A DNA stretch of 64,000 bases, from contig NC_072464.1 in the NCBI RefSeq assembly GCF_027596085.1, forward strand, positions 16,997,624 through 17,061,623, written 5' to 3'. The notes under the pieces were generated by a model, which had not been told where the DNA came from, did no database searches, and saw only the letters and a program-made list of their open reading frames with translations. Position 1 is the stretch's first letter. Each line of letters begins with the position of its first letter. Shown in pieces: positions 42,332 through 53,259 of the stretch. The stretch comes from Anoplopoma fimbria. Its lineage: Eukaryota > Chordata > Actinopteri > Perciformes > Anoplopomatidae. The translations under genes were made by a program, and so were the position numbers.

Positions 42332-42358
42332 CATGATGTTTAAGAATTAAACATCATG
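42332..42358. repeat. Perfect hairpin, 12-bp stem, 3-base loop
   Basis: CATGATGTTTAA and TTAAACATCATG are exact reverse complements around GAA, at the right edge of the degenerate repeat. Confidence 0.85.
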
Positions 42359-42540
42359 TAAAAAGTGCGTGAGCAGCTTGGTTACATTTCATATTTAACA
42401 GAAAGACACCCCAGACAGTGTTTAGATACATTCTTGCCTCACGGCAATCACATTATTTAATGATGCTTTATCCATTAGAGTTATGGTGGACAGCTCTGAA
42501 TGGTTCGTATTAGCCGTATTGTTTGAAATTAATGTTGAAA
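42359..42540. other. Short spacer, nothing recognised
   Basis: AT-rich spacer between the hairpin and the SINE target site. Confidence 0.5.
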
Positions 42541-42552
42541 GTAAATATTTTT

Positions 42553-42886
42553 GGCTGCACGGTGGTGTAGTGGTTAGCACTGTCGCCTCACAGCAAGAGG
42601 ACCTTCTGTGAATGTTCTCCCCGTGTCAGCGTGGGTTCTCTCCGGGTTCTCCGGCTTCCTCCCACAATCAAAGACATGCAGCTTAGGTGCATTGAAGACT
42701 CTAAATTGCCCGTAGGTGTGGATGTGAGTGTGAATGGTTGTTTGTCTCTATATGTCAGCCCTGTGACAGACTGGAGACCTGTCCAGGGTGAACCCTGCCT
42801 TCGCCCATTGACAGCTGAGATCGGCTCCAGCACCCCTGCGACCCTTAACTGGATAAGTAGGTTACGGAAAATGAATGAATGAATGA
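42553..42886 (+). mobile_element. tRNA-derived SINE, copy 2 (internal deletion)
   Basis: Same subfamily as 9116-9481 but in + orientation, starting GGCTGCACGGTGGTGTAGTG and ending in (GAAT)n after GGTTACGGAAAATGAATGAA. It keeps the A-box-like TGGTGTAGTGGTTAGCAC but has lost roughly 50 bases right after CAGCAAGAGG, including the B box. Imperfect flanking repeats GTAAATATTTTT (42541-42552) and GTAAATCTTTT (42887-42897) look like a diverged target-site duplication. Both copies share the uncommon GTGCATTGAAGACTCTAA variant, supporting a common subfamily. Confidence 0.83.
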
Positions 42887-42897
42887 GTAAATCTTTT

Positions 42898-43635
42898 AGA
42901 TTTAATTTTTTTTTTTAAAGAAACTCTTAAGGCCTGATATTTATACATACTTATGTTATTAAAATGCTTATGCCCTGCATATACTACCACCCAAGGGATG
43001 TAAGCTTCTACCTCAAATGGGATTTTTCATTTGCATCCACTATAAGACTATCAGTAACCCCAGGCATCATGTCTGAACTTATTTCATCTTGCTGTGTTTA
43101 GGAGGGAAGAGGAAATGTTAATCGAGAGATCAGGAAAGGTTAGAGTGATAAGCCACTTTCTCAAAGACGTGTTCTTTCAGTGCCTTTGGGTCTGCCGAGG
43201 CAAATAAGTGGAGCAATTGATATTCTTTTTGACAATTTAGTTCGTTGGGACTTCCCCAAGAACATGATACAGGTGGCACACATATTAATTCCTGCAAAGC
43301 GACATGTCTAGAAAGCAACCTTAAATAGACTCAACATTAGGGGATACATTATATTATTTAAGAAAAGAACACCCTGGCTCTAGGAGACTTCAAGGGATAA
43401 AGGGACATAATATATAAGAAAATATTAATATTTTAGAAAAACATTTTAGAAAATCATAAAAAAGGTGATATAGAAAAATGAACTTGAAAACATAGATAAA
43501 ACTTCTATTACAGAAAAAAACAAGGAAGTAAAAAAGGTGAACGACAGAAACAAGACATCAACACCAGGCATTTACTAATAAACAATAAACTCTATTTAGG
43601 TCAGGGTTTTAAATCAAAATCCACATTAAGGGTAG
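42898..43635. other. Intergenic, no gene seen
   Basis: AT-rich, increasingly A-rich toward 43550. Nothing recognised. Confidence 0.5.
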
Positions 43636-43814
43636 TACAGATGTGTCCCCTGTGAGCAATATGAAGCTTGTTTGATCTATCACTGGAATAACCTTGTTTA
43701 TTGTAAATTAATTGTACAGATGTGTCCCCTGTGAGCAATGCAACAATTTGAAAGGTTTGTATGAAGCTTGTTTGATCTATCACTGGAATAACCTTGTTTA
43801 TTGTAAATTAATTG
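43636..43814 (+). repeat. Direct tandem duplication (79-bp and 100-bp units)
   Basis: Unit 1 (43636-43714) and unit 2 (43715-43814) both start TACAGATGTGTCCCCTGTGA and end TTGTAAATTAATTG. They appear identical except that unit 2 has 21 extra bases at 43740-43760. Either unit 1 lost or unit 2 gained that block after a recent duplication. Confidence 0.92.
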
Positions 43815-44029
43815 GAGATATTATTTCTAGCCTTTGGGGCCGGTCTGAGCCAGGGTGTTCTGTTCTTTCCTTAAATAGTGTGTATCTCATGATGTTGTGT
43901 GACTTAATAAGGCTACAATGGAGACAGTTGTTGTTTTTTTCTGATGTTGATAAGTAGACTTTTCTGAGTTCTTTGATCAAATCGTTTTTCTAATGAATTT
44001 TATTTAAATGCCTAATGAATCAGGTATCT

Positions 44030-44391
44030 CTGTGCACCTCAAACAATATGTGATTAAGGACACTCCTCCCCATTATTGAGCTCACCTGTGTCTCATCCCC
44101 TTTATAATGCTTTTGGAGCTGTTTTTCTCCATCAACACCCTGAAAGCTACTGTCATGTCAAATCATTGATCAATTATTAAACTCCTTTTTGCATTGTGGC
44201 CAGGATTGTGCAACTCTTTGTCTTTTCATTTGTATTTTCAACGTGGTCAGCACCTCTCCAACACTGCAGCGCTTGCTCCTACTCTCTTTCAACCTGAGAA
44301 GCATTTGGGGTAAAATTCTCCTTTAGGACAGTTTGGATTCAATACACGTGTGGAGCGGCTGTAGCACCAGCCTGCCTGGGCTGGTGCTACA
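44030..44391 (+). mobile_element. Possible LTR fragment
   Basis: CACCTGTGTCTCATCCCCTT followed by TATAATGC, then ATTAAACTCC about 80 bases on, resembles the promoter and polyadenylation layout of fish LTRs. The GGCTGGTGCTACA end is followed by TTTGGAGCAGAAC, which could be a primer-binding site. No matching second LTR, clear ends or target duplication were found, so this is weak. Confidence 0.25.
44361..44390. repeat. Perfect hairpin, 12-bp stem, 6-base loop
   Basis: GTAGCACCAGCC and GGCTGGTGCTAC are exact reverse complements around TGCCTG. The stem is GC-rich and so the most stable per base of the window's short hairpins. Confidence 0.9.
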
Positions 44392-46700
44392 TTTGGAGCA
44401 GAACATTAGTGAAGATATTAGCGTTATAAAGTCTCATCGTCTCTGTCAGTTGTGCTGATGTCGTCTCGTTCCAGTTCTTTGCTCGTGATGAGTACGGATG
44501 GACTGAGCTTGTTCTCTCTGGACACGGGAAATCATAGATCACAGTTAGGCCCCCTGTACACTACAGTCACACCTCATTGACCAACATTACAGCAAAATAA
44601 ACCAAATCATTGCATGGGGGGGGTTGGCAGTAGAGGACCTTCACTCAACAGTTTTCCCTTTCATCCTCTAAAGGCATGAGCGATTATTTAATTAATCCGT
44701 AATATGTTCTGTTTTGCATTTTTAGCCGTAGTATTAGTAGAAATAGCTTGGGAAGTACAGTAGTAGTACCTCATGTACTCATACGGAAATGATAATCCTA
44801 ATGGCAAAGGTATCAGTAAAATAAGAAGGTGATTTACTCATAACCATAGACAAAATATAGTATAGTATTGTTTATGGAAAATCAACAATTTCAGGCAGAA
44901 AGGCAAACATTTGCTGACATCTAATAGGTTGCTGTTGGGGTATAAAGATACAGATTATCGACAAGTTTGGAAGGGCTTAGAATACTTTATTCTTTTTCTA
45001 CATCAATGACAAATCTAGAACACACACTGTAACCACAAGTCTAAAATGTCAACAACATTTAGCCATCTTTTTATAGCTGCCATACATCTGCCCGGCGACG
45101 TTAATAGCTTGATCCATATCTGTAGAGTGTGATGCCTCCATCTAGCTACAATAGACACAAGCAGGCCGCTTTGGTCAATATATTCTACTCTACAACCCTC
45201 CGTCCTCCAATGTGTTTGCACATCGTGCAGCACAAAGTCAGTAGTTGCTTGGCAGCTTCTCTGCATTGTTTGGTGATTGGCTGGGAGCTAAGTGGTGGTG
45301 ACGGCTTGCGATGTTGATGTATTTACCTCCTCTGTGCTGACAGGAAGCTGTTCCTACGTCCTGATTGACTGGGCCTCATCACAGAGGCCAGCTTTGCTTT
45401 GTTTAACCCGGTCAGGTTGGGGAGGGTTTGCTTACTCACTCGATGAGACGTCCAGGAAGATGAGAAGAAGACCTTCCTTAATCTTGGCTGACATTGGCCG
45501 CTTGGCAAGCAGAGCAGCTCACTGATGTACTGCAAATGTGTGGATGTTAAGCTACACTTCCTCGACAACGTTTTTTTGTATAGACATGCTGAGTTTTTCA
45601 GGAGATAACCAGCATTTTCCTTAAAATGTTTTGGAATTGTAATATGTCAATAGCTTTAAACTTGATGGGCCTCAATGAAATACAAAATCCACCCTAAAAA
45701 GAATAAATATAAAGTATCCTAATGACTACAAAGTAAAGCGTAATTTATGCTTGCTGCAATCCGCAAAGGTCGCACGTGTCCGCATGGCCACAGTGACTTC
45801 ACACCATCAGACATAGCCCTTTCAGGGGTTCAGTGTGAAAGGTTTTCACTTGCTCATGCACACCTTATATTTTCCAACTATGCAGTCTCGTTTTGGCGGA
45901 GAAAATGGAGAACTTTGAGGAGCTTTGAGAATGTTGGTTTGCCGCAGGGAGTATAAAAGATCCAAACTCTGCTCATCACAAAAACCACATCAGCTTATGT
46001 CCGTGCAGCCATCCTTGTGGAAAGTATCACAGAGGCTTAACCAGTGCCCCCAAGCAAGAAATCTGTGCATTATGACTTCAAGTGGGGGATTCATCGGACA
46101 ACACGTTTTGAGTTGGACAACTTGTACTGAGTTAGTGATTGACTGTAGATGCATCATTTAGTATTGTTTATATAGTCATCAAAGAATGAAAAATGTGCGC
46201 ACATCAAAAAAAAAAAAAAAATTACTGTTGCCAGTGGACATTTCCATAATTCACTGTCCAAGAGGGTCCCAGAATTTGTCTCCAGGTAACATTACATCCA
46301 CTGCCTGCCTTTCTACTGCTCCGATTTACTGATTCAAACTGAGGTGTTCGGTGAATCTTCCCCTTAACTGCAGATAAAAGAGGCTGTAGAAAACAAATTT
46401 TTACAGCATATTAAAGTAAATGCATCAATTAATGTATCTTCATTTGGTCATTTATCTCAAAGGGTTCCCCCCCCAGCAAGTACAGTTTCAAATTTGCTGT
46501 TGTTTAATTCACCAAACCATGTAGAAGACACGACGCTACCACAACCTTGAGACCGTGTTACATCCCATAGTAACAGGTACTAACAGCATGTTCTCTCAGA
46601 TGGGGTTCATAGGGGGGGAAATCCTGTCACGGGTCTATTTTACCCTTTTGAGGTCCTTGTGGAACAATTTGGGAAGCCCTGCACTTGAACCACTGAGAAC
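44392..46700. other. Intergenic, upstream of epha6, no gene seen
   Basis: Unique-looking DNA with a G8 run near 44617 and an A15-type run near 46206-46220. The minus strand at 45015-45570 and the + strand at 45740-46160 have a less AT-rich, insertion-like feel, but I recognise no transposase or terminal repeats. Confidence 0.4.
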
Positions 46701-46709
46701 CCCCCCCCA

Positions 46710-46787
<78 letters not shown>
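46701..46787 (+). repeat. C-run plus (CA)n microsatellite
   Basis: A run of eight C followed by a CA array to 46787, immediately upstream of the GC-rich epha6 leader region. Confidence 0.95.
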
Positions 46788-46790
<3 letters not shown>

Positions 46791-47421
46791 TGCCACAGCC
46801 TTGTCAGCTAACCCCCTCTAGTGCCGAGCATCCTGCACAGATGCTCACAGTCTCCCACCGTGCAGCCGCTTCAGCTGCTGCTCCTCCGCTGCTCCTCCGC
46901 TGCATCCCCCCAAACCACTCCTCTGCTCGCCGGCCTCCATCCCACTGCTGCTGCAGTCTCCGGGCTGGAGACAGAGGAGCCAGAAGTCCTGCGCCACACT
47001 GCTTCCTGCGATCACAGGGGGGGTTTCTAAAAAAAAAGTCCGTCACGACTCCGTGCGCAACGGAGACGCACCGAGATTGACAAGGACATTTTTTTTTTTT
47101 TTTTTTTTAGTATCTTTGGAAAACCATGCACCATCAGCGACTGAACTCCATGGGAAATCTGCAAAGTTCTTCCGACCAATAGGTGTTGCTGACCTGTCTG
47201 AAAATTGCAATTGCACTTTAGATATTTGCGCCACTTTATCCAAAAACCTGTCCGTTCTGCGCCGCCGCCGCCGCCTGCCTGCAGGTATGGATCTCCTCCT
47301 GCTCCATCACCCGGCACTTCACTGAAACCGGACCCGAATGTAAGGACCGGTGGATCGGTGCTCCAGGAGTATCCAGCCGCGCTTTTTCTCATTAAAGCCG
47401 GTGGTAAATGTTGCAGCAGAC
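46788..47421 (+). promoter_or_regulatory. epha6: Likely epha6 promoter and 5' leader
   Basis: The 630 bases before the start codon are clearly richer in G+C and CpG than the surrounding DNA. They include CTGCTGCTCCTCCGCTG-type repeats near 46870-46910 and a (GCC)5 run at about 47259-47274, plus a T20 tract at 47089-47108. No convincing TATA box is visible, which is usual for CpG-rich promoters. The transcription start cannot be placed from sequence. If it lies upstream of 47126, the leader has at least four upstream ATGs: 47126 (18 codons), 47287 (12 codons, strong context), 47338 (ATG directly followed by TAA) and 47408 (5 codons, stop overlapping the main ATG). A CAG/GTATGG donor-like site at 47284-47285 might mark a spliced leader. 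Confidence 0.55.
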
Positions 47422-47500
47422 ATGAGTTTCGGAAACAGATTGTTCCTCGTTTCACTCTTTCTTGGATTTTCCCTCACTCGCTTCGGCTACAGCAACCAAG
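47422..47500 (+). CDS. epha6: epha6 coding exon 1: start codon and signal peptide
   Basis: First coding exon of an Eph receptor tyrosine kinase, a single-pass membrane receptor for ephrins. It encodes 26 residues plus the first base of codon 27. A basic start (MSFGNR) is followed by a hydrophobic core (LFLVSLFLGFSL) and a short polar stretch ending YSNQ, a good signal peptide probably cleaved just before or within the last few residues. The ATG has G at -3. The exon ends CAAG with a strong GTGAGT donor at 47501, in phase 1. The residues NQ before the junction match how I recall mammalian EPHA6 entering its ligand-binding domain. An in-frame upstream GTG at 47350 is not a plausible start. The identity rests on exon 2, which joins in phase; the signal peptide alone would not identify the family. 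Confidence 0.85.
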
Positions 47501-48027
47501 GTGAGTGTAATGATTCCCTCCTACCTGCACTTGTTTAGATTGATACTCTTGCAATGTTTTTTTTTTGTTTTTTTTCCCCCATCTAATCCCTCATTTCAAA
47601 CATTTTAATATGGACACTGTTTGGGGAAACATGCAGCACTGTTGTAACCAATGTAAAAACCACTAAAGTGACAAACATACTCCAAAAAAAGTAAGATGTT
47701 AAACCAATAAACTGGAAAAAACACGGCAGAAAACTATCACTGCACTATTGATGCTCATGCAAGTAGTGCGCAAAGACAATGAGAACTGTTGTATTTGTGG
47801 AATAAAATATATATGGTCACTCTCAATTATTTCGCACACTTTGCACACGAATGCACCTTGTCAGCATCCAGATTTGAATAAATGTTTATTATTTCCCAGT
47901 GGAGTTCAGTGGATTGTCTTAGCTCAGTTTTACACTGAAACAGATAATAAAATGAAATACAGTTTTTATGGAAATCAGCTGCTGAAGTGACAACCCTGAG
48001 GCTTCTTTAATTACTCACTCTGCATTA

Positions 48028-48029
<2 letters not shown>

Positions 48030-48099
<70 letters not shown>
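48030..48099 (+). repeat. (AC)35 microsatellite in intron 1
   Basis: Perfect array of 70 bases. Confidence 0.97.
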
Positions 48100-48102
<3 letters not shown>

Positions 48103-48234
48103 GGACAGACAGACACAGTAGACAGTAAGACAGAGCAGACCCAGATTGAATCATTAAGTGGGTGACAGAGTGAGAATGTGCGTGCGCCTGTTTGAGTGCA
48201 GACTCGAGTGTATGTTTTGTGCTGTGGGTGTTAA

Positions 48235-48235
<1 letters not shown>

Positions 48236-48306
<71 letters not shown>
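48236..48306 (+). repeat. (AC)35 microsatellite in intron 1, second array
   Basis: Perfect array of 71 bases, the same strand sense as the one 136 bases upstream, so the pair forms a direct rather than an inverted repeat. Confidence 0.97.
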
Positions 48307-48311
<5 letters not shown>

Positions 48312-51134
48312 AGGTTCTGAGCTGCCAAAAGAAGCACTTATCATGAGAGTGTATGCATGTGCATGTGTAAATGTACTTGTGTGTGCACTTTGTGTTGCTC
48401 CTATATGCACATGGTGTCAGTATGTGGTGTTGGTACAGTGTCAGCGTGTCATCGTACACACTGGGCATCGCTCCTGCATGTGCACTTCTTTTGCATAAGC
48501 TTGCATTCCACTTGTCTTTTTATGTGATGCTCGAGTGTTCGTGTGTGTGGGTATGGTCACAAGCTTGTGTGTGTGTGTGTGTATGTACCTCCGTGTCTCC
48601 ATGTGCACACACACGCAGCTGCAGCATTGGTGAGGTTTAAAATAGTCTTATTGATTGTGCGGGACACAGTGGGATCTGCCCCCCAGGTTATATTTTATTG
48701 TTCTCTCAGTTCAATAAGAGCGATGCTACTCCATGTTCGCCAGGACAGCTGCTACATAACAGCCTCACTCTGTGTTTTTCTCTGCCACAGATTGAATGAT
48801 TGAACTGATGTCTGCTTTCTATTGTACTTTAGTCTCTCATATTGACTGGTCTGGGACCAGGTCCTTGAGTACCAACCGAGTGGTGCAGCTCAGAATAGAA
48901 AGAAAAAAAAACTGATGATAACTCAGATGACAAAGAAAAGTGCCTCATTAAAGGGGTGATGGATTTATGTTTCTCAGCTTGCCACATCACGCTTTTTTCT
49001 CAATGTATTGTTTTTGCCAAAATAATTTCAGGTTCCAGCTGTGTGGCCTGTTGAGGGCAATTTAATATCGGCTGGTGTGGTTATTGACGAGACTAATTTG
49101 CGAAGGGGCATGAAGGCAAATGTCTTTCTCCACCTTTGTGCCCAATTCATGTTGAGATCAAGCCACCCCATGACCTTTAAAAGGGAAAATAAAATAAATA
49201 AAAAATAGATTTTCCTGCTCAGCTACATAACACAGGGGCGTTTTAGTGTAGTTTGATGCGTATGAACACGGACAAACAGAACTCAAAAGATTGGGGATTT
49301 CACAGACAAAATTGGGCGAGATGTCAGCTGTTAGGCGAACAATAAAAACCAATCACCTTTTGCTGCTCGCCTGTGTGCCTCCGCTCACAGCAACACATCA
49401 GATAATCCCTCACATCAACCCTACTGGGATTGCAGACAGTTATTAACAAAGCTCTACTCACTCACTGCCAAGTTTGAACAAGCCTGTTTTCCCCATCAAT
49501 AGATCTCTTCTCATAATCTTTACTTTTATTAGCCTTTTTTCCCCCACATTTTTCTCCCTTGTGAAGTCAGAAGAAGCTATATTTATTTTAATGAACATTC
49601 ACAAATCTCATTTCATAACCTGATTACTTGAGCCCTTTTAGAATTTTTCCGAGCAGAAGATTGTTCATACCCAGAAAATCAGAAGATGATGTTTTTGTTC
49701 CACACTTCTGACATTGTTCAGATTGGTTTTTTTGGGAGGTTTTTCTGACAGAGATTCAGGCGTGAAAAATCAAGAAAGCAATCCATCCTTGGGAAATGGG
49801 AGTCAGATTAAAGCACCACATGAGACAAATTTTTTTTGCTGGTCAAATGCATCTAAATGACTCATTGCTGGATTGCTGAAAGTTGAAAGCAAGTTAGTAG
49901 CACATGGGAGGAAACTGTCGATTTGGCTGCTTACAATTATAGATTGCAAGACTCAAAAGGATATATGAAATCATCGTCAAAATAATGCAGCTTTTTGCAT
50001 TTATTCATGTGGATGGCTGTATAAAGCTTTTGCTCTCATTGGCACCACCCGCAGAGCACCAAGATCAGAATCACTGCTGTAGAGGAACAAGATATTCACC
50101 AGCAGTGCGCTGTCAAGGAAAATCAATCAATCAGTCAATCCACAGTAGTCACAAAAACGTTAACTCCCCACCTTTGACTCACAAGCCACAGTGTGTATAT
50201 ATAACATTTTCAGTTTCAGTGTGCATGCATTGGAGTTTATACTGAAAACTAATTAAAAAACAATCAATTTAATATCTGTTTTTACACTGGGATATTCTTC
50301 AGATTTTTCTTCCTATATATAAAAGGTTGTGCAAATACTAGTAAGTTATGTTAGGGCTGTAAAATGTAGTTTTATCCAAGTTTAACTTACCGCTGTTTCT
50401 ACCCTACATTAAGTGGAGCACATGCTGCTACATGTAATAAAATGGCTTTCCACAAAGGTCCCCTACCTAGAGAGATTCAATTGATTTCACACTGGAGACT
50501 GTCGTGTGAGTGCTTGACTTCCTCAAAGGCATCCCTGCATTATGATAACGATTGTTGAGTTGTACTGTATTTGAGCATTATGGCTGCCTGGTGAGCAAGA
50601 TCAACTTCATACTCTGCACTTGAGGGAAATAAGTCCTAGCAGTCATGAATAGTCAAGCAAATATGATTCAGTGGATGCTGTTTAATTGTTCGATGTAATT
50701 GTTATGAATTATAAAATGGAAAAATTGTCCGTTGCCGTAAAATCTTAAAAAACAAAACTTTAAAATGGTCCCTTACTTGCGAGTAACATACATATACACT
50801 GCTGTATATAAAAGGTGATTTAAAGCATATCTCATTTAAGACTGCTGTTGCACCTTGTAGGCAATTTTAGCTACACCCTAATCAATGATATCACTGCAGA
50901 TGTTGTGCCTTTGAAAGCAGATTAAAAACACCTGTTTTCGGTGCTGATTGATTTGTGGCAATAACTGCAACATACTTATGCTCAACATTATAGCAGCAGT
51001 ACTTGAGTGCTGAATGGATGATTTACATGTTATTGGCATTAATTCCCTTTACTAATCTCTCACTTGCAAACACAGCGGGTGACACCCTAGGTACCCCTTT
51101 AGGGTCAGCTTTGGAAGTCAGGGACTCTAGCGAC

Positions 51135-51171
51135 TCACGTGACTAACATATGTCCACATGTCACGTGACTA
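51135..51171. promoter_or_regulatory. Pair of TCACGTGACTA E-boxes in intron 1 (candidate)
   Basis: TCACGTGACTA occurs at 51135-51145 and again at 51161-51171, 26 bases apart, each with a palindromic TCACGTGA core as bound by bHLH-zip factors (USF, MITF/TFE). The region between contains CATATG. Function is inference only. Confidence 0.35.
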
Positions 51172-52420
51172 GCAATTGATGTGACAAGCTAAGGCAAAGT
51201 TGGTTTACATTGGACATAAACAGCGGACTCATGGGTGAAAGTCCTTTGTTTGTTTGTTCTATCCATCAACCATACCACACGCCCTTAGCAGACTTATTGC
51301 TCCCACATACTTTCTCCGACCATCTAATAATGATGCAGGTGGGTTTACATTTGAGAGCAGCCCGTCACTGCAGACGCTGTGTGTCGGACCCTGAGGGCCA
51401 CTGATCAAGCTGTGAGAACAAGGAGTGAGAACGGGTTGGATGTTGATTGTTTAATCATAGTGCGGAGCGGAGAGCGTGTTCAAAATCTTGTCATGCCTGT
51501 CAGGTTTACTCTGCTATGGATAGTCTTCCATTACACAGCATATCATCCCCTCTGTTGAGAGCCCAGCGCTTTGTTTAAACCACTAAATGACAGTGTCCAA
51601 TCCTCACTTAAATACTCACCAAAATCTCTGTTCATGAAAAATGCTGTTGTTTTTTTTTTTTTTAACAAGACTTGCTCTTCAGCGAAATGGGTAGTAGCGA
51701 GCCTGCAAATTGAATGGTTTTGTTTAGAAGTAAGGCTTGCTTTGCTTTTTGAATCATAGTTCAAGAGAGAAAAAAACATTTCAACAGCATAACATTTTTT
51801 TTTTATTCAATCTTCCTCCACAAAAGAAACCAATGTGCTGCAAGAAGCACATTAATATAATTTACCCAATCGGCCACATTAATGGATGTTTTAAGAGCCA
51901 CTCTAAATTCAGGCCATTTTTTTTATATTTTAATATATCAGGTAGTTTTTGGATTCAGGACTGTCCTATGGAGACACATTACCCTAACACACCAAAAAGA
52001 GCCATTTTTGTAGGTTTTCTTGACCGAGGTGAAGATAACTGGTATATGTTGTCTGAACATTCAAACTGTTCCCAGTTCTCATTTAAATGATGTTACACTG
52101 GTTAAGTCTGGCTTTGGGTCTTTTGTGCGGGCTGTAGTTATTTTTAGGTGTTTGTGTGGCCTGAGAAGGCTTTAGGCCAGACAGGAGATGTCATCATTCT
52201 ACTGTAGCTCCATATATTTATGAGTTGGCCAGCTCATGTTCTATTTATATCCAACCAGTGGAAGTCCCAAAGGGCCCTCAGCTTCAGGCAGGGTCTGTGG
52301 GTGCCTCGCTGAAAGATAACTCTATGGAGGAAGAGAGAGAGAGAGAGGATGGATGGCTATGTACGCAAAGTCACTGCTCAGTAGACATCCACCCAGCCAG
52401 CACAACAGTAAAGGAAAAGT

Positions 52421-52421
<1 letters not shown>

Positions 52422-52505
<84 letters not shown>
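52422..52505 (+). repeat. (CA)42 microsatellite in intron 1
   Basis: Perfect array of 84 bases. Confidence 0.97.
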
Positions 52506-52507
<2 letters not shown>

Positions 52508-52725
52508 TGTGTACTAACATGTGCACATGAACACACATACACACATACACATTATCTGGTAACTCTGTAACTACATTTTGCAATAATAAAAGCTTTTAAT
52601 TAATAAATAGTTTTCAGTCGCTGTTGTTAGGTCACACCTATAACTCCTCCATTGTCAATTCAAAGAAGGGTTTCATTCCAAAGCAGATCTAGCACCTTTG
52701 TACTGTCACACTTCAATATACAGAA

Positions 52726-53259
52726 TGTCATGATCTTTGGCTTCGGTTTAGTTTATTTCCTGTTTTATTTTGAAGTTCCCTGCCTCTTTTTTTTCCTGTG
52801 CTTGTTTGACTTCCTGTCTTTCTGGTTTTCCCTCCTTTTTTCTGTGGATGGCCTGTGTTGGATTTGCCCAGTCAGCATTGCTCTGTTCCCTACTGTTTCT
52901 TCCACCTATCAGCTTTCAGCCAGCCCTTGTGTCTGCCCACCTGTGTCTTGTTGTCTGGAGTATATACAGTCTTGTCTTTTGTCTGTTGGTTGTTGGTTCC
53001 TCTGCTATGTTTTCTGTTTGTATCCATCGTGCAATAGTCCGTGCCCTCGTGCATTTACCTGATTCTCTTTCATGTCGTTTTGCCCATTCTGTTTTTTGGG
53101 GGGATTTTCGGTTACTCACTTTTGGATTGACCTCTCTTGTAAGTTTTGTTTTGGACTTTTTCTTAAAAAGAAAAACACTGTTTAAAATCAATTTCTTTCC
53201 CCGCGTTTGTGTGCATTTGGGGCCCATCCCCTATTGTCTGTTCGCCAGACCGGGGCACA
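52726..53259 (+). mobile_element. Probable decayed solo LTR (Gypsy-like) in intron 1
   Basis: It starts TGTCATGATC and ends near GACCGGGGCACA after GCATTTGGGGCCCATCCCC, which parallels the end of the LTR at 35785. A TATATAC box lies at 52961-52967 in the middle, after CACCTGTGTCTTG. The sequence is T- and C-rich as these U3 regions often are. Terminal repeats are imperfect and no target duplication is evident, so the copy is old or its ends are slightly off. The 178-codon frame across it (52770-53306) is hydrophobic only because of its T content. Confidence 0.5.

Noticed and set aside
45015..45266. Minus-strand 83-codon frame containing TTDFVLHDVQTHWRTEG, briefly suspected to be a transposase fragment
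   Set aside because: No catalytic motif or terminal repeat supports a transposase family.
47350..47421. In-frame 24-codon N-terminal extension of epha6 exon 1
   Set aside because: It begins at a GTG, not an ATG, and would place 24 mostly polar residues in front of the signal peptide.
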